From Falcatimonas sp. MSJ-15 (lineage in GTDB: Bacteria > Bacillota > Clostridia > Lachnospirales > Lachnospiraceae), in contig NZ_JAHLQC010000002.1 in NCBI RefSeq assembly GCF_018918265.1, forward strand, positions 124,001 to 188,000: a DNA stretch of 64,000 bases, read 5' to 3'. The stretch's first letter is position 1. Every line of letters begins with the position of its first letter. The notes below the pieces were generated by a model. The model was not told the origin of the DNA. It made no database searches and was given only the letters and a program-made list of their open reading frames with translations. A program made the position numbers and the translations under genes. Below are positions 26,405-36,186 of the stretch, piece by piece.

Positions 26405-27967
26405 TTACAACGCATTTGCAATATGAAATCCATTTCTTGATTTTTTCTTAATCTCATATAATGCGTTATCTGCTGCATGCATATATTCAAGTATATCTGT
26501 ATTATCTGACGGTATCGTATTAATTGCACCTATAGTAACAGTTATAAATTCTGAGACTTTTGAATTGACATTGGTAATAAAAAGTCCATCTATCGAATCT
26601 CTTATTCTTGTTATCATATTAACAAGCTCATTTCTCTCCATTCCAGATACCACTACCATGAATTCATCTCCGCCATATCTTCCTACAATTCCATTCATTC
26701 CTACAGAATCTCTTAATGCACTTGCAATCTTTCTAAGGCAGTCATCACCTGCAAGATGCCCATATGTATCATTAAATTCCTTAAAATAATCAACATCAAT
26801 AATCATAACTGCAAGCAGACTTGCTTCTTCTTTAGCTTTTTGATACATATCATCAATTTTTTTTCTAAGTCCTCGCCTGTTAAGTACATTAGTAAGCTCA
26901 TCATTCTCACTCATATTAATAAGTTGTTCCTGTTTTGCCTTCATATCTGCATGTTTATCAATTTCATTTTGAAGATCAATTCTTCTCTTAAGTCTCTTTA
27001 TGCTAGTCTTCATTCTTTCTTCATTGAACTCTTTATCTTTTTCAAAAAAATTCTGATACGCCTCATTAAGTCTGTCTTCATCACCTAATGCTGTATATAT
27101 CTTAATCTCAAGATCTAATAGCTTCACCCACTTTCCCGTAATATTCATATTGCGCACTACTTCTTCAAGTTTAATTGCATATCGCTTTGCACTTTCATAT
27201 TCGCTCAACTTTAGATACATCTCTATAATATCAAAATAATATGACTTCATATCCACACTATTATTATCACATTCAATCAGTTCTATAATCCTGCTTATAT
27301 ACTTTAGTGCATTATCTTTATCTTGCACACCTGTATAATAATATGCATAAAGTATCACTATTCTTATATCACATGTTGTCTCTGGATCTATATTAGTATT
27401 CTTAAGATATCTAAGTCCCTCTTCATAATTGCCAGATGATATTGCTATGTCTGCTTTATTGCCGTTAAAAAATGTATCTGCATACTTAAGATGTAAATCA
27501 TTATCAGTAGCACTGTTTGCTATCTCATAAGCTTTATCAAGATTTATCATAGCTTTATTATACTCACCAAATTTGTTATATATAGATGCAATATTAGACA
27601 TTATCATACTGCTCATCATTCTATCATTAACTTCATCAGCAAGCCTCATGGCACGATAATAATAATCAAGCGAACTTTGCTCATCTTCAATAGTAATATA
27701 TATAATACCAATAATGTTACAAAGTGTAAGCATTAACTTCTCATATCTATTTTTCTCTGATATCTCTAACGCCTTCAAACATTCTCTTAATGCACTCTCA
27801 AGAAGTCCCAGAGAATGAAAAGCATCCCCAAGATATGTTCTTGCAAAAGCCTGTGTATAATCATCATCACTACAATCTAATAATTGAATACACAATTCCT
27901 TCTCTTTTTCTGCCGATTCATATCTTATGTTAAGGATTTCTTCCATAAGGCTCTCTTTTTCATTCAT
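26405..27967 (-). CDS. TPR-GGDEF protein, copy 2
   Basis: A 520-residue paralogue of the flanking genes and the most diverged of the three. The TPR part covers about 1-320 (YTQAFARTYLGDAFHSLGLL, YYRAMRLADEVNDRMMSSMI), a coiled coil follows (RLKRRIDLQNEIDKHADMKA), and the GGDEF domain covers about 350-520 with GRYGGDEFMVV. The I-site position reads GMNG, so it is absent. DELTNVLNRRG opens the domain, as in active cyclases. It is 15 bp upstream of copy 1, so those two are co-transcribed. Copy 3 is 102 bp further upstream. Confidence 0.9.
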   Translation of the reverse strand: MNEKESLMEEILNIRYESAEKEKELCIQLLDCSDDDYTQAFARTYLGDAFHSLGLLESALRECLKALEISEKNRYEKLMLTLCNIIGIIYITIEDEQSSLDYYYRAMRLADEVNDRMMSSMIMSNIASIYNKFGEYNKAMINLDKAYEIANSATDNDLHLKYADTFFNGNKADIAISSGNYEEGLRYLKNTNIDPETTCDIRIVILYAYYYTGVQDKDNALKYISRIIELIECDNNSVDMKSYYFDIIEMYLKLSEYESAKRYAIKLEEVVRNMNITGKWVKLLDLEIKIYTALGDEDRLNEAYQNFFEKDKEFNEERMKTSIKRLKRRIDLQNEIDKHADMKAKQEQLINMSENDELTNVLNRRGLRKKIDDMYQKAKEEASLLAVMIIDVDYFKEFNDTYGHLAGDDCLRKIASALRDSVGMNGIVGRYGGDEFMVVVSGMERNELVNMITRIRDSIDGLFITNVNSKVSEFITVTIGAINTIPSDNTDILEYMHAADNALYEIKKKSRNGFHIANAL

Positions 27968-28069
27968 ATCAAAATCCTCCTAATATATACACATAACTAC
28001 ATATTATGCAGTTTATTCTATCAAATAATTTTTTAACTGTAAATGCAGTTTTCTTAATATATAATTATG

Positions 28070-29659
28070 CTATATGTTATCTGCTATGCAATATCCTTTT
28101 CGTCCATTTTCTTTCACTTTATAAAGCATATTATCAGCTTCATGTATAAAATCTGATATCTCATAACCTTCATGCGCCACAACATTAACTGCACCTGCTG
28201 ACACTGTTACAACATCTGATCCTGGATGTGATTCAAACTTAATCTTTGCTTGCATTACGTCATTAACGAGATGCATAAGTACAATATCTATCTCTTCGTA
28301 TGCTTTATTCTTTGCTATAACAAAGAATTCGTCACCACCATATCTGGCCACATAATAATCGTCTTCAAAACTCTTCTTTATTATATCTGCAACTCTTCTA
28401 AGACATTCATCACCGGCAAGATGCCCATACGTGTCATTATATAGTTTAAAATAATCAACATCAATCATAACAACACAGATATTTTCATTTTTTTCCTTTG
28501 CTGCTCCATATATTGATGCAAAATATTTTTTAATGCCATACCTATTCCTAAGTTCTGTCAGCTCATCATATTCGCTTTCTTTTATAAGTTCTATATTATC
28601 TTTCTGCAATCTATTATTGATAATCTTCTCAGTCTCAAGTTTTTTTCTATTATCAAGTGCTGTAATAACTCTTACATAATCTTCCTTTCTTACATCCTGC
28701 CTTGATTTATAATATTCCCTATACCAATAATTAAGCTTATTTTTATCCTCTGTCGCTTTAAATAGCTCGATATACTGCTGACATATATCAATTTTACGGC
28801 TTGCATTATATTCTTTATTATTAATTGCAACAAGTATATCAAGAATATCTTTTGCTTCCTTATATCTTTTAATCTTTATAAGAATCTGTATTATCTCTAT
28901 ACAATAATCAAAAGTTTCTATATCTTCATAGTAACTAATATCCCTGCCAATTATATATTTGCATGTTTCATACGCAGCATTATCATCCCCAAGATTATAA
29001 TATATATGTGCATACATCGAATTTATACTCACTTTTAACATTCTAGTCATTTTACCTATAAGCAACTCAACTCCCTTATCAAGATGCTCTTTAGCTTTTA
29101 TATACTCTTCATTTTTAAGATAACCCGCTGTAATATTAATCTCCATCTTGCCTTCATTATATATCAGGTTTTCATCTTTAATATTATTCTTTTTACCAAT
29201 CTCAATGCCTTTTTGAAAAAAAGAAACTGCAGATTCTATATCTCCTCTATTATGAAAAAGTGCACCTATATTATTATACAATGCTCCTATGTATGCATAA
29301 TCATTCAATTTTTGTCCTATAGCAAGTGACAAAAGCCAATTATCAAGAGCGAGTAAATCATCACACTGAATCATATAAGCAACACCAAGTATATTATAAT
29401 TTTTCATAAGCAATTCATCATATCCATATTGCTTTTCATATGCTTCAGCCTTTAGCATACTATCAATAGCTTCATTTGCTTTACCCATTGTCAGTAGTGT
29501 ATCACCCATGTACATATATGCATATGCAACTTCATACCAATTCAATGTACTTTCACCATGCCTTAGTATCTCCATGCATATATCATAAGCCTTTTTAGGC
29601 TGTTCAAAACGGTATTTCATTACTTCTTTATCTTTTTCCTTAAAAAAATTATTATCCAT
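28070..29659 (-). CDS. TPR-GGDEF protein, copy 3
   Basis: A 529-residue protein closest to copy 1 (both start KEVMKYRF or SKVMKYRF then AYDIC). TPR-like repeats fill about 1-330, with a linker DNRKKLETEKIINNRLQ. The GGDEF domain is at about 360-529 with ARYGGDEFFVI. The inhibitory site is replaced by EDDY. It is first in the array, divergent from the polysaccharide deacetylase gene across 178 bp of AT-rich DNA. Its role is inferred as c-di-GMP synthesis under control of a TPR-sensed partner. Confidence 0.9.
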   Translation of the reverse strand: MDNNFFKEKDKEVMKYRFEQPKKAYDICMEILRHGESTLNWYEVAYAYMYMGDTLLTMGKANEAIDSMLKAEAYEKQYGYDELLMKNYNILGVAYMIQCDDLLALDNWLLSLAIGQKLNDYAYIGALYNNIGALFHNRGDIESAVSFFQKGIEIGKKNNIKDENLIYNEGKMEINITAGYLKNEEYIKAKEHLDKGVELLIGKMTRMLKVSINSMYAHIYYNLGDDNAAYETCKYIIGRDISYYEDIETFDYCIEIIQILIKIKRYKEAKDILDILVAINNKEYNASRKIDICQQYIELFKATEDKNKLNYWYREYYKSRQDVRKEDYVRVITALDNRKKLETEKIINNRLQKDNIELIKESEYDELTELRNRYGIKKYFASIYGAAKEKNENICVVMIDVDYFKLYNDTYGHLAGDECLRRVADIIKKSFEDDYYVARYGGDEFFVIAKNKAYEEIDIVLMHLVNDVMQAKIKFESHPGSDVVTVSAGAVNVVAHEGYEISDFIHEADNMLYKVKENGRKGYCIADNI

Positions 29660-29837
29660 ACTTATTTCCCATCTATATTACTTCTCTGCTATATTGTATC
29701 GAAGTTATTTTACTTCTTCTATTTTATAAGATATCGTATAATTTGTAAATGTGTTTAAATATACAATTAGATTTTATAATATTTTTTTCTTTTCTTCATA
29801 TATTTTATAATAAGATTATCATATATGGAGATTACTT

Positions 29838-30596
29838 ATGACTCTTAAACGAATGACCCTTATATGTTTCAGTGTAATTATAGCTGTCTGCTCGGTTATT
29901 ATACTAAAAAAAGGAGTATCTTCACTGTGTGGCTCTTTTAAAGACAGAGAACTTCCTATATACAGTGTAGAGACTTCATTACCCCAGGTATCGATATCTT
30001 TCGATGCCGCCTGGGGTAATGAAGACACGCATATTCTTCTCGATATACTAAAGCAGTATAATATTCATGCTACCTTTTTTATGACTGGTGGATGGATTGA
30101 ATCTTATCCCGATGACGTAAAAGCAATCCTTGCCGCCGGACACGATCTTGGCAATCATAGTGAAAATCATAAGAATATGAGTCAACTGTCTGTAAGTGAT
30201 AATACTGATGAGATTATGAAACCACATAATAAAGTAAAAGAGCTCACAGGCTACGATATGTTCCTGTTCAGACCACCTTATGGTGATTATGATAATGAAG
30301 TAATAAGTACAACACTTTCACTTAAATACTATCCGATACAGTGGAGTGTTGACAGCTTAGATTGGAAAGATTATGGTGCTGACAGTATCGTATCAACTGT
30401 TCTTAATCACAAACATCTTACCAATGGTGCTATCATTCTTATGCATAATGGTGCCAAATATACTAAAGATGCCCTTCCACAAGTAATAGAAGGGCTTATA
30501 TCAAAAGGTTATGAAATTGTTCCAATAAGCGAACTAATACTTCGTGATAACTATCATATGGATGACACCGGTAAGCAGATATCCGATTTAAATTAG
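29838..30596 (+). CDS. membrane-anchored polysaccharide deacetylase (CE4)
   Basis: A 252-residue NodB-fold deacetylase of the extracytoplasmic type, likely acting on peptidoglycan or another N-acetylated glycan. An N-terminal membrane anchor covers about residues 7-25. The NodB domain starts with SFDAAWGNEDT, where the usual second Asp of TFDDG is Ala, as in a clostridial subgroup. Motif 2 HSENH supplies the metal histidines, motif 3 is FRPPYGDYD, and motifs 4-5 are DSLDWKDYG and ILMHNG. The ATG at 29838 follows GGAG by about 8 nt. A 15-bp perfect inverted repeat lies inside the coding DNA around motif 1. Confidence 0.9.
   Translation: MTLKRMTLICFSVIIAVCSVIILKKGVSSLCGSFKDRELPIYSVETSLPQVSISFDAAWGNEDTHILLDILKQYNIHATFFMTGGWIESYPDDVKAILAAGHDLGNHSENHKNMSQLSVSDNTDEIMKPHNKVKELTGYDMFLFRPPYGDYDNEVISTTLSLKYYPIQWSVDSLDWKDYGADSIVSTVLNHKHLTNGAIILMHNGAKYTKDALPQVIEGLISKGYEIVPISELILRDNYHMDDTGKQISDLN
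29974..30024 (+). repeat. 15-bp perfect inverted repeat inside the deacetylase gene
   Basis: CTTCATTACCCCAGG (29974-29988) and its exact complement (30010-30024) flank a 21-nt loop that holds a second short dyad (ATCGA/TCGAT). The hairpin spans the codons of catalytic motif 1. Confidence 0.85.
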
Positions 30597-30626
30597 AATT
30601 AGGATCTTTTTAGTTCTGACTAATTT

Positions 30627-31277
30627 TTATACTATAAGTTTGTCAAGCTCATCAATTGTTGCACATATATATGCCGGTGCTGCTTCTCTCATCTCTTTCT
30701 CTGTTCCGTAACCATATAATACGCCGGCACAGTCCATAGACATCTGTCTTGCACCAATTACATCATACTTGCGGTCACCGACCATAAGAACACTTGATGT
30801 GTCAGTGATACCGCAAGTCTGTAATGCATATTCAATAACAGCACTTTTAGTATTTCTTGATTCATCCATTGCCGCACCTGCAATATATGTAAAATACTTC
30901 GCAAGATCAAAATGCTTCATTATCTCAACCGCAAACTTCTCAGGCTTTGACGTTGCTACAATAAGTTTCTTACCTTTATTAACAAGGCTTTCTAAAAGTC
31001 TGTCTATCCCCTCATAAGGAATATTCTCAAAAAGACCTTTAACTTCATATCTCTCCCTGTAATACTTAATCGCCATCATAGCATCAGCTTCACTAAAATT
31101 ATACAATTCCATAAAAGCATCTTTAAGAGGTGGTCCAATAAATGGATATAAAAGTGTTCTATCACTTACATCTATTCCAAATTTTGAAAGTGCATACTGT
31201 ACAGACTTAGTTATTCCTTCTTCTGGATCTGTAAGTGTTCCATCAAGATCAAACAATATAACATCATATTTCTTCAT
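30627..31277 (-). CDS. HAD phosphatase, phosphoglycolate phosphatase-like
   Basis: Haloacid-dehalogenase family hydrolase of 216 residues. Motif I is LFDLDGTLTDPEEG at the N-terminus with both catalytic Asp. Motif II is ATSK, the conserved Lys is in ESRNTKSAVIEYAL, and motif III is MVGDRKYDVIGARQ. The small helical cap between motifs I and II marks subfamily IA, as in Gph and PpaX. The substrate cannot be fixed. It follows the GH2 gene by 10 bp, so it is probably co-transcribed and may act on a sugar phosphate made downstream of that enzyme. Confidence 0.85.
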   Translation of the reverse strand: MKKYDVILFDLDGTLTDPEEGITKSVQYALSKFGIDVSDRTLLYPFIGPPLKDAFMELYNFSEADAMMAIKYYRERYEVKGLFENIPYEGIDRLLESLVNKGKKLIVATSKPEKFAVEIMKHFDLAKYFTYIAGAAMDESRNTKSAVIEYALQTCGITDTSSVLMVGDRKYDVIGARQMSMDCAGVLYGYGTEKEMREAAPAYICATIDELDKLIV

Positions 31278-31287
31278 ATAAATCTCC

Positions 31288-33648
31288 TTATCTATAGATA
31301 CGTTCTTTGTCTGACAAATAGTTTATCACACTATTATATAATTGTCTAAATTCAATTTTATCCATATGCTTGTAAAAATCGCATCCGGTAGTTATAAGAA
31401 TACCCTTTCCAATCTTCTGTTCATACATAAGTGACAGATAATCACATCTGTTAAAATTATCAATAACTTCTATTATATTCTCGCATCTTACACGATTAAC
31501 ATTAAGCACTTTTGAATTAGCCATAATCTGCTGCCACTGTGCTTTTGCATAAGTATCTGTTGGGAAAGATGCTAAGATATCATGGTACCTGTTGACATAT
31601 AATCCCATCGTACCAGGTGCCACTTCCTTGCCTGCCGCTTCGCATGCTTTGCGAAACATATCATAACACCAAAAATCCGTTGCAAAAGTTCCATCAAAAC
31701 CATTATAATCTATAAATATCGCCTTTCCACCATCTTCAACAAACCTTACATCATCATCAGTAACTTTGTATATAATCCTTATATCGCCCGGATTCTTAGC
31801 AGGTTCATTAGAGAATACAAAGATATCATAATGATTAGTTATATTATCCATTGATGCACATAATCTTAATTGCGCAGTCTCTGTCTGCATACATTCAGAT
31901 GTGTCAAATGATACTTCACAGATTCTATGAAGTCCACGACTTCCATCTGTAACTTTAACAAGACTTTTTGCAATCTCTCTTCCTCCATATTTAAGTGAGA
32001 TATACATATCTTTGCTTGTATAATCTATATCAGAATAATTATAAAGCATTGCACTAACTTTTATTATGTCACCTTTTTCATATACATAAGAGTCGAACTT
32101 AAGCAATATCACCGTATCATTACAGAATTCACGCCATTCTTTTGCACTTATAATTCCTTTATTCTCGTAAAAGCTATTAAGTATCCCAACAAGTGCCATC
32201 CCTTGTCCCGGAAAATCATTAAGTCCAAGAAGCTGAAATCCTGATAATCCATCTGTTCTTAATATTGCTTCTATCTCATTTTTATACAAAAATGCTGTAA
32301 GCCTGCCAGAATTAACAAAATAATCTTTCCATCTGTCATACCTTCCACGTTCAATAAGTCTTGCACCATAATCTTTTAGCTCATCCGGTACAAGTGGACC
32401 TATATACTTATCTTCTTCAGTTATATCAGGGCATATCTCATACTGTCCTGTCTCATGTGATATCAAAGGTTTTTGTGATATAGCCGCTTCTCTTTCATAA
32501 TCCCAGTCAGTAGACAATCTCTCTTTTCTCTGAAGTCTTCCAAGTGGAAGATCTCCATTAGAGAATGAACCTCGTATATTACTTCCAACAGCCGTCTTCA
32601 TTGTTATCCATATATCATCATTAACACCGGTAACCGGCTGTTCAAGGAAATTATTAGCTCCACCTGTTATAAGAATATCACTTCTTATTTTTTTTAATTC
32701 ACTAACAAGCTCTTCAAATGCTTTTATATCGCCCTTAAGCTCGTTACCTATTGCAAATATGATAAAAGATTTATGGTTGCCATATTCTTTTAGTATCTTG
32801 CTTCCATTATTATAGAAATAGTTATATATTGTCGGATTATATCTCCTGTCACCTTTTTTGTATAATTCCATAGCAAATGCTGACATCTCAACCTGAAGAT
32901 ATATTCCTAACTCATCTGCTGCTTCAAATGCACATTCTGGTGGACACCATGAATGAAAACGACAGTGATTCATTCCATACTCTATGTATATTCTGAATAT
33001 ATCTTTCCATTCTTCTTTTGTAAAAGGACATACTCCCGTTCTTGGATAGATTGCGCAGTCAAGATTACCTCTAAGGCTTATACGCTTTCCATTATCATAG
33101 ATCTTATTATCTTTAACAGTAATATTATCCTTAAGCATAATCTCTTTTTCTTTTCGTTCACCGTCAACGCATATATACATCTGCCCCATAATTCCATTCC
33201 AGTTAGTCTGTGTATGGTCAGTATATTGATGCCCATTAAGAAAGCCTTCATCAAAATCTTCATGTATTGCAAGATTATTATCAATCGCTATTATAAGTTC
33301 ATGCATACCTCTTGTAAGTCTCTTAATCTTATGATGTTGCATAACAACTGTATCATGTGAGAATGATGCAAGTTCACCATCTATATATATCTTAGTATAT
33401 TTACTTCTCTCAAGATTAATCTCAAGTGGCCTGTCTGCAAAATATTCATCAATATATATCTGTTTTTTATAAAAAATATTACGATTAACATAATATAGTC
33501 TTCTTAGATGCTCTTTCTCACATTCATAGTTAATTCCTTCAAATGCAATCTTTGACAGTTCTGTTGTAGACGGTAATTTTATATCAATTGTATATTCGTC
33601 GTTTGTATCCCTTATAAGCCATTCTCCCGCTAAATCAATCTTTCTCAT
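31288..33648 (-). CDS. glycoside hydrolase family 2 enzyme
   Basis: A 786-residue GH2 protein without signal peptide, so it works on imported oligosaccharides. The N-terminal sugar-binding domain begins MRKIDLAGEWLIRD, an immunoglobulin-like segment follows, then the TIM barrel. The acid/base Glu is in FIIFAIGNEL near residue 300, and LISHETGQYE carries the likely nucleophile. NLDCAIYPRTG and NHCRFHSWCPP are family-like but unlike LacZ or UidA, so galactosidase, glucuronidase or mannosidase activity cannot be chosen. It is read with the downstream HAD gene. A broken DUF5107-type gene lies just upstream. Such TPR proteins often accompany GH2 enzymes in gut Firmicutes. Confidence 0.85.
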   Translation of the reverse strand: MRKIDLAGEWLIRDTNDEYTIDIKLPSTTELSKIAFEGINYECEKEHLRRLYYVNRNIFYKKQIYIDEYFADRPLEINLERSKYTKIYIDGELASFSHDTVVMQHHKIKRLTRGMHELIIAIDNNLAIHEDFDEGFLNGHQYTDHTQTNWNGIMGQMYICVDGERKEKEIMLKDNITVKDNKIYDNGKRISLRGNLDCAIYPRTGVCPFTKEEWKDIFRIYIEYGMNHCRFHSWCPPECAFEAADELGIYLQVEMSAFAMELYKKGDRRYNPTIYNYFYNNGSKILKEYGNHKSFIIFAIGNELKGDIKAFEELVSELKKIRSDILITGGANNFLEQPVTGVNDDIWITMKTAVGSNIRGSFSNGDLPLGRLQRKERLSTDWDYEREAAISQKPLISHETGQYEICPDITEEDKYIGPLVPDELKDYGARLIERGRYDRWKDYFVNSGRLTAFLYKNEIEAILRTDGLSGFQLLGLNDFPGQGMALVGILNSFYENKGIISAKEWREFCNDTVILLKFDSYVYEKGDIIKVSAMLYNYSDIDYTSKDMYISLKYGGREIAKSLVKVTDGSRGLHRICEVSFDTSECMQTETAQLRLCASMDNITNHYDIFVFSNEPAKNPGDIRIIYKVTDDDVRFVEDGGKAIFIDYNGFDGTFATDFWCYDMFRKACEAAGKEVAPGTMGLYVNRYHDILASFPTDTYAKAQWQQIMANSKVLNVNRVRCENIIEVIDNFNRCDYLSLMYEQKIGKGILITTGCDFYKHMDKIEFRQLYNSVINYLSDKERIYR

Positions 33649-33701
33649 ATATGTCTCCTTACAAACGTTAATTTCTTCAGGTAATTACGAAACTATGTTT
33701 T

Positions 33702-33941
33702 TCATAATCTTCCTGCTCCTGCAACTTCACTACTTCCATGGTCAGCTTTTTTTAGACACTCTATTGCTTTTTCATATCTCTCTTTAACAATATCTTCTTT
33801 TGCCATCTGTATAAGTACTATTTTATACTGTGTAGATATCTTTCCTTCTTCGCCTTCCCATGGATGAAACGTGTTAGTCATAATTATATCATAAGCCTTT
33901 TCATAGTGTGATACAAGATTTAAAATTGTTGATTTATTAGG
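33702..33941 (-). pseudogene. remnant of a DUF5107-type TPR protein
   Basis: A minus-strand frame of 79 codons, bounded by an in-frame TAA at 33942-33944 and a TGA at 33702-33704, encodes a conserved block (STILNLVSHYEKAYDIIMTN then FHPWEGEEGKISTQY) followed by a TPR helix (RYEKAIECLKKA). FHPWEGGEGK is, from memory, the hallmark near the C-terminus of DUF5107 proteins, which run to about 1000 residues. Here the N-terminal bulk is missing and the sequence ends early in HGSSEVAGAGRL. An ATG at 33881 exists without a clear Shine-Dalgarno site. This is most simply a decayed gene left next to its usual GH2 partner. The rest of the 33649-34035 gap shows no other gene. Confidence 0.7.
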
Positions 33942-34035
33942 TTAAATTGCTACGAAGCACATTCATACGAAACTTCAACTGGTGCTGAAGCATTATGGCT
34001 TCATATCGCCGGAATACATGTATATAATACACTTC

Positions 34036-34851
34036 TTAATATATATCTCTTTTCTTGATTATTTTAATAGCGATAAGATTAGCCAGTGCCATGAGTATAA
34101 AAGCCACTCCTATGCCTGGCACTATATTAACAGCATCTACAACTGCTGTTCTTGCTATCATAGTCTGATTAAAAGAAAAGTAATCACTTTTATAAAAAAC
34201 AGACAGACATATACATATAATACTTGCTATCATCCCTACCATCTGACTAGTTATATAAGCAAATGCCATAAAAAACAACGATAGCAAAAGCATGATTATA
34301 ATACTTATACTCACATAATGAATAATATCTATGTTAAGATTTTTATTAACATTATTAATAGCAAATATTATATCATCTCTTTTTTCAAAAAATTCTGAAT
34401 GAAAACCACTATTTATCCCACCAAATACTAAAGTTGATATAAGACATGTAATTATAATCACTATATGTGTAATCATATTATAAAGAACGCACCATACCAT
34501 CTTCGAATACCACCAATGTGCTATATTTCTACATCTTACAATACTATATCTGCCTGATTCTCTAAGATCTCTTAGTGGATATTCTACCATTGGAATAAGA
34601 ATATACAAAATCATCACCATCCATGGTACAGGTAATCTTATAATCTCTGATATAGTCATCGCTTCAAGGCTTCTCTCTCCACCATATACACCATACAGAT
34701 AATCTGACAGTCCTGCACTACTCTCAGACACTTTGCCAATCCTTAACCATATCATAATACAGTTAATAAAAGTTAATAACACAAGACCTGTTAATAACAT
34801 TTTTTGCCTTTTTATTCCATTACACCAATCGTGTCTTATCAGATTTTTCAT
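34036..34851 (-). CDS. ABC-2 type permease, third membrane protein of the operon
   Basis: A 271-residue membrane protein with about six hydrophobic segments (MLLTGLVLLTFINCIMIW near 20, MVMILYILIPMV, IVIIITCLISTLVFGG, IIIMLLLSLFFMAFAYI, MIASIICICLSVF, IVPGIGVAFILMALANLIAI). There is no catalytic motif. It overlaps the upstream permease by 4 bp (ATGA), so the two are coupled. It is the last gene of an exporter operon that runs from about 39030. It is likely half of a transmembrane channel used with the ATPase at 36167. The substrate is unknown. Confidence 0.75.
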   Translation of the reverse strand: MKNLIRHDWCNGIKRQKMLLTGLVLLTFINCIMIWLRIGKVSESSAGLSDYLYGVYGGERSLEAMTISEIIRLPVPWMVMILYILIPMVEYPLRDLRESGRYSIVRCRNIAHWWYSKMVWCVLYNMITHIVIIITCLISTLVFGGINSGFHSEFFEKRDDIIFAINNVNKNLNIDIIHYVSISIIIMLLLSLFFMAFAYITSQMVGMIASIICICLSVFYKSDYFSFNQTMIARTAVVDAVNIVPGIGVAFILMALANLIAIKIIKKRDIY

Positions 34852-35612
34852 AAGAAGTCACGTCCCTTCATTGCCAAATATATAGCAGCATATTCAACTG
34901 CACTTAGAACTACCGCCACAATACACATTATAATTATGACTTTAAGGCTGCCTATATTGGTATAATTGAATGAGATAACGCTGTCAGCCTTCAAGAACTC
35001 GACTATTATCCCTGCAACAACACATAATATATACGATAACACAAACTTACCGGTGAATAGCCTTATAATATCATAAACTGATGCAACGCAGTAAAAAAAG
35101 GCAGTCATATATAATAGATATCTAATCTCAAATTCTGCAAATGATACACTGCTTACATCACCAGTTTCTTTAAAATAAGCACTTGAAACAACATCAAAAT
35201 TAATCATTCTCTTCCCACCAGATACAATATAAGACAGAATACCTGACGCTGCTGCAATTAATACGGCAAATGAGACAACACACAATATCTTTTCCATCAA
35301 AAGTGTTCTTGCATAATTTTTATTGTTAACAAACATAACTATTCGTCCACTTTGAATCTCACGCACTGTCATCGCATATACATATATTAAAAAAACCGGA
35401 ATATATACGAAGAATACTGTCTGCCTATACAGAGATGACTTTATCATATCAGCCATACTCGTCACCACGCCCTGTGAATAATTAAGACTGCATGTAAAAT
35501 TAATCATTCGGCTTAATATGAATAGATATACTATTATTCCAAGTACAAGTATACTAAGACGTGCTGTAACTATGTCACGCTGTTTAGCCATCTCTCTTCT
35601 TAACGTCTTCAT
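34848..35612 (-). CDS. ABC-2 type permease, second membrane protein of the operon
   Basis: About 254 residues with six hydrophobic segments, including LSILVLGIIVYLFILSRM, QTVFFVYIPVFLIYVYAM, CVVSFAVLIAAASGIL and VIIIMCIVAVVLSAVEYAAI. I set the start at the ATG at 35612 (MKTLRREMAKQRD), with AGGTGA about 7 nt upstream. A GTG three codons earlier overlaps the end of the preceding gene and is a less likely start. It has the layout of ABC-2 subunits of peptide exporters or immunity transporters. It overlaps the next gene by 4 bp. Confidence 0.75.
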   Translation of the reverse strand: MKTLRREMAKQRDIVTARLSILVLGIIVYLFILSRMINFTCSLNYSQGVVTSMADMIKSSLYRQTVFFVYIPVFLIYVYAMTVREIQSGRIVMFVNNKNYARTLLMEKILCVVSFAVLIAAASGILSYIVSGGKRMINFDVVSSAYFKETGDVSSVSFAEFEIRYLLYMTAFFYCVASVYDIIRLFTGKFVLSYILCVVAGIIVEFLKADSVISFNYTNIGSLKVIIIMCIVAVVLSAVEYAAIYLAMKGRDFL

Positions 35613-35613
35613 A

Positions 35614-36186
35614 TTATTCACCTGCCACTCTCGTGATATCTATTGATTTTTTCACTGGATAGAGACTTGTAACCAGTTTAAATGGAACATTTTCGATACT
35701 GTTCTTCTCATTATCTGTAAAATCATCGGTCGTAAAACGGTATGGTATCTTCACATTAACTGTCTCTCCAGCATCTATATTATATTCAATTCCAACTTCA
35801 TTCATAGCATAATATATCTGCATATCAACTGATGCTGCAATACATCTGTCCTTCTCAAGACTCTTATCATCAAAAAGAACCATCTTGCTCTCATCACTGC
35901 TGTTAGTAGCTTCTAACTCTGTTATAACTATTATGTCATCACTTCTCATTCCCATCTTAGCCATATCTACCATATTCTCAACATCTGCGCCCTTACAATA
36001 CTGTGTTCCCTTATATGTATAATCCACACCATTAAGATTAAATGTCTCGCCATTCTTATAGACTTCATCCTTTATCTGACCATACCTGCTATTAATTCTT
36101 ATAAAAAAGAAAAGCCATACTGCTAAGAAAATCATTCCACATACTACAATTGATATTATTTTTCTCTTAATTATTCTGTCCGACAT
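35614..36186 (-). CDS. single-pass membrane-anchored extracytoplasmic protein
   Basis: 190 residues: a basic N-terminus (MSDRIIKRK), one membrane helix (about residues 10-29), then a soluble outer domain with beta-rich character (NLNGVDYTYKGTQYCKG, VITELEATNSSDESKMVLFDD, YNIDAGETVNVKIPYRF). I do not recognise the family with certainty. The pattern is like immunoglobulin-like DUF4352/DUF5027-type lipoproteins near bacteriocin exporters. It starts inside the end of the ATPase gene (20-bp overlap). It may bind the exported peptide or help in self-protection. A similar layout is seen in the first protein of the operon at 37668. Confidence 0.65.
   Translation of the reverse strand: MSDRIIKRKIISIVVCGMIFLAVWLFFFIRINSRYGQIKDEVYKNGETFNLNGVDYTYKGTQYCKGADVENMVDMAKMGMRSDDIIVITELEATNSSDESKMVLFDDKSLEKDRCIAASVDMQIYYAMNEVGIEYNIDAGETVNVKIPYRFTTDDFTDNEKNSIENVPFKLVTSLYPVKKSIDITRVAGE

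Noticed and set aside
33982..34284. 100-codon plus-strand ORF
   Set aside because: Antisense to the last permease gene, with the Tyr/His/Ile bias of shadow frames and no start signal.
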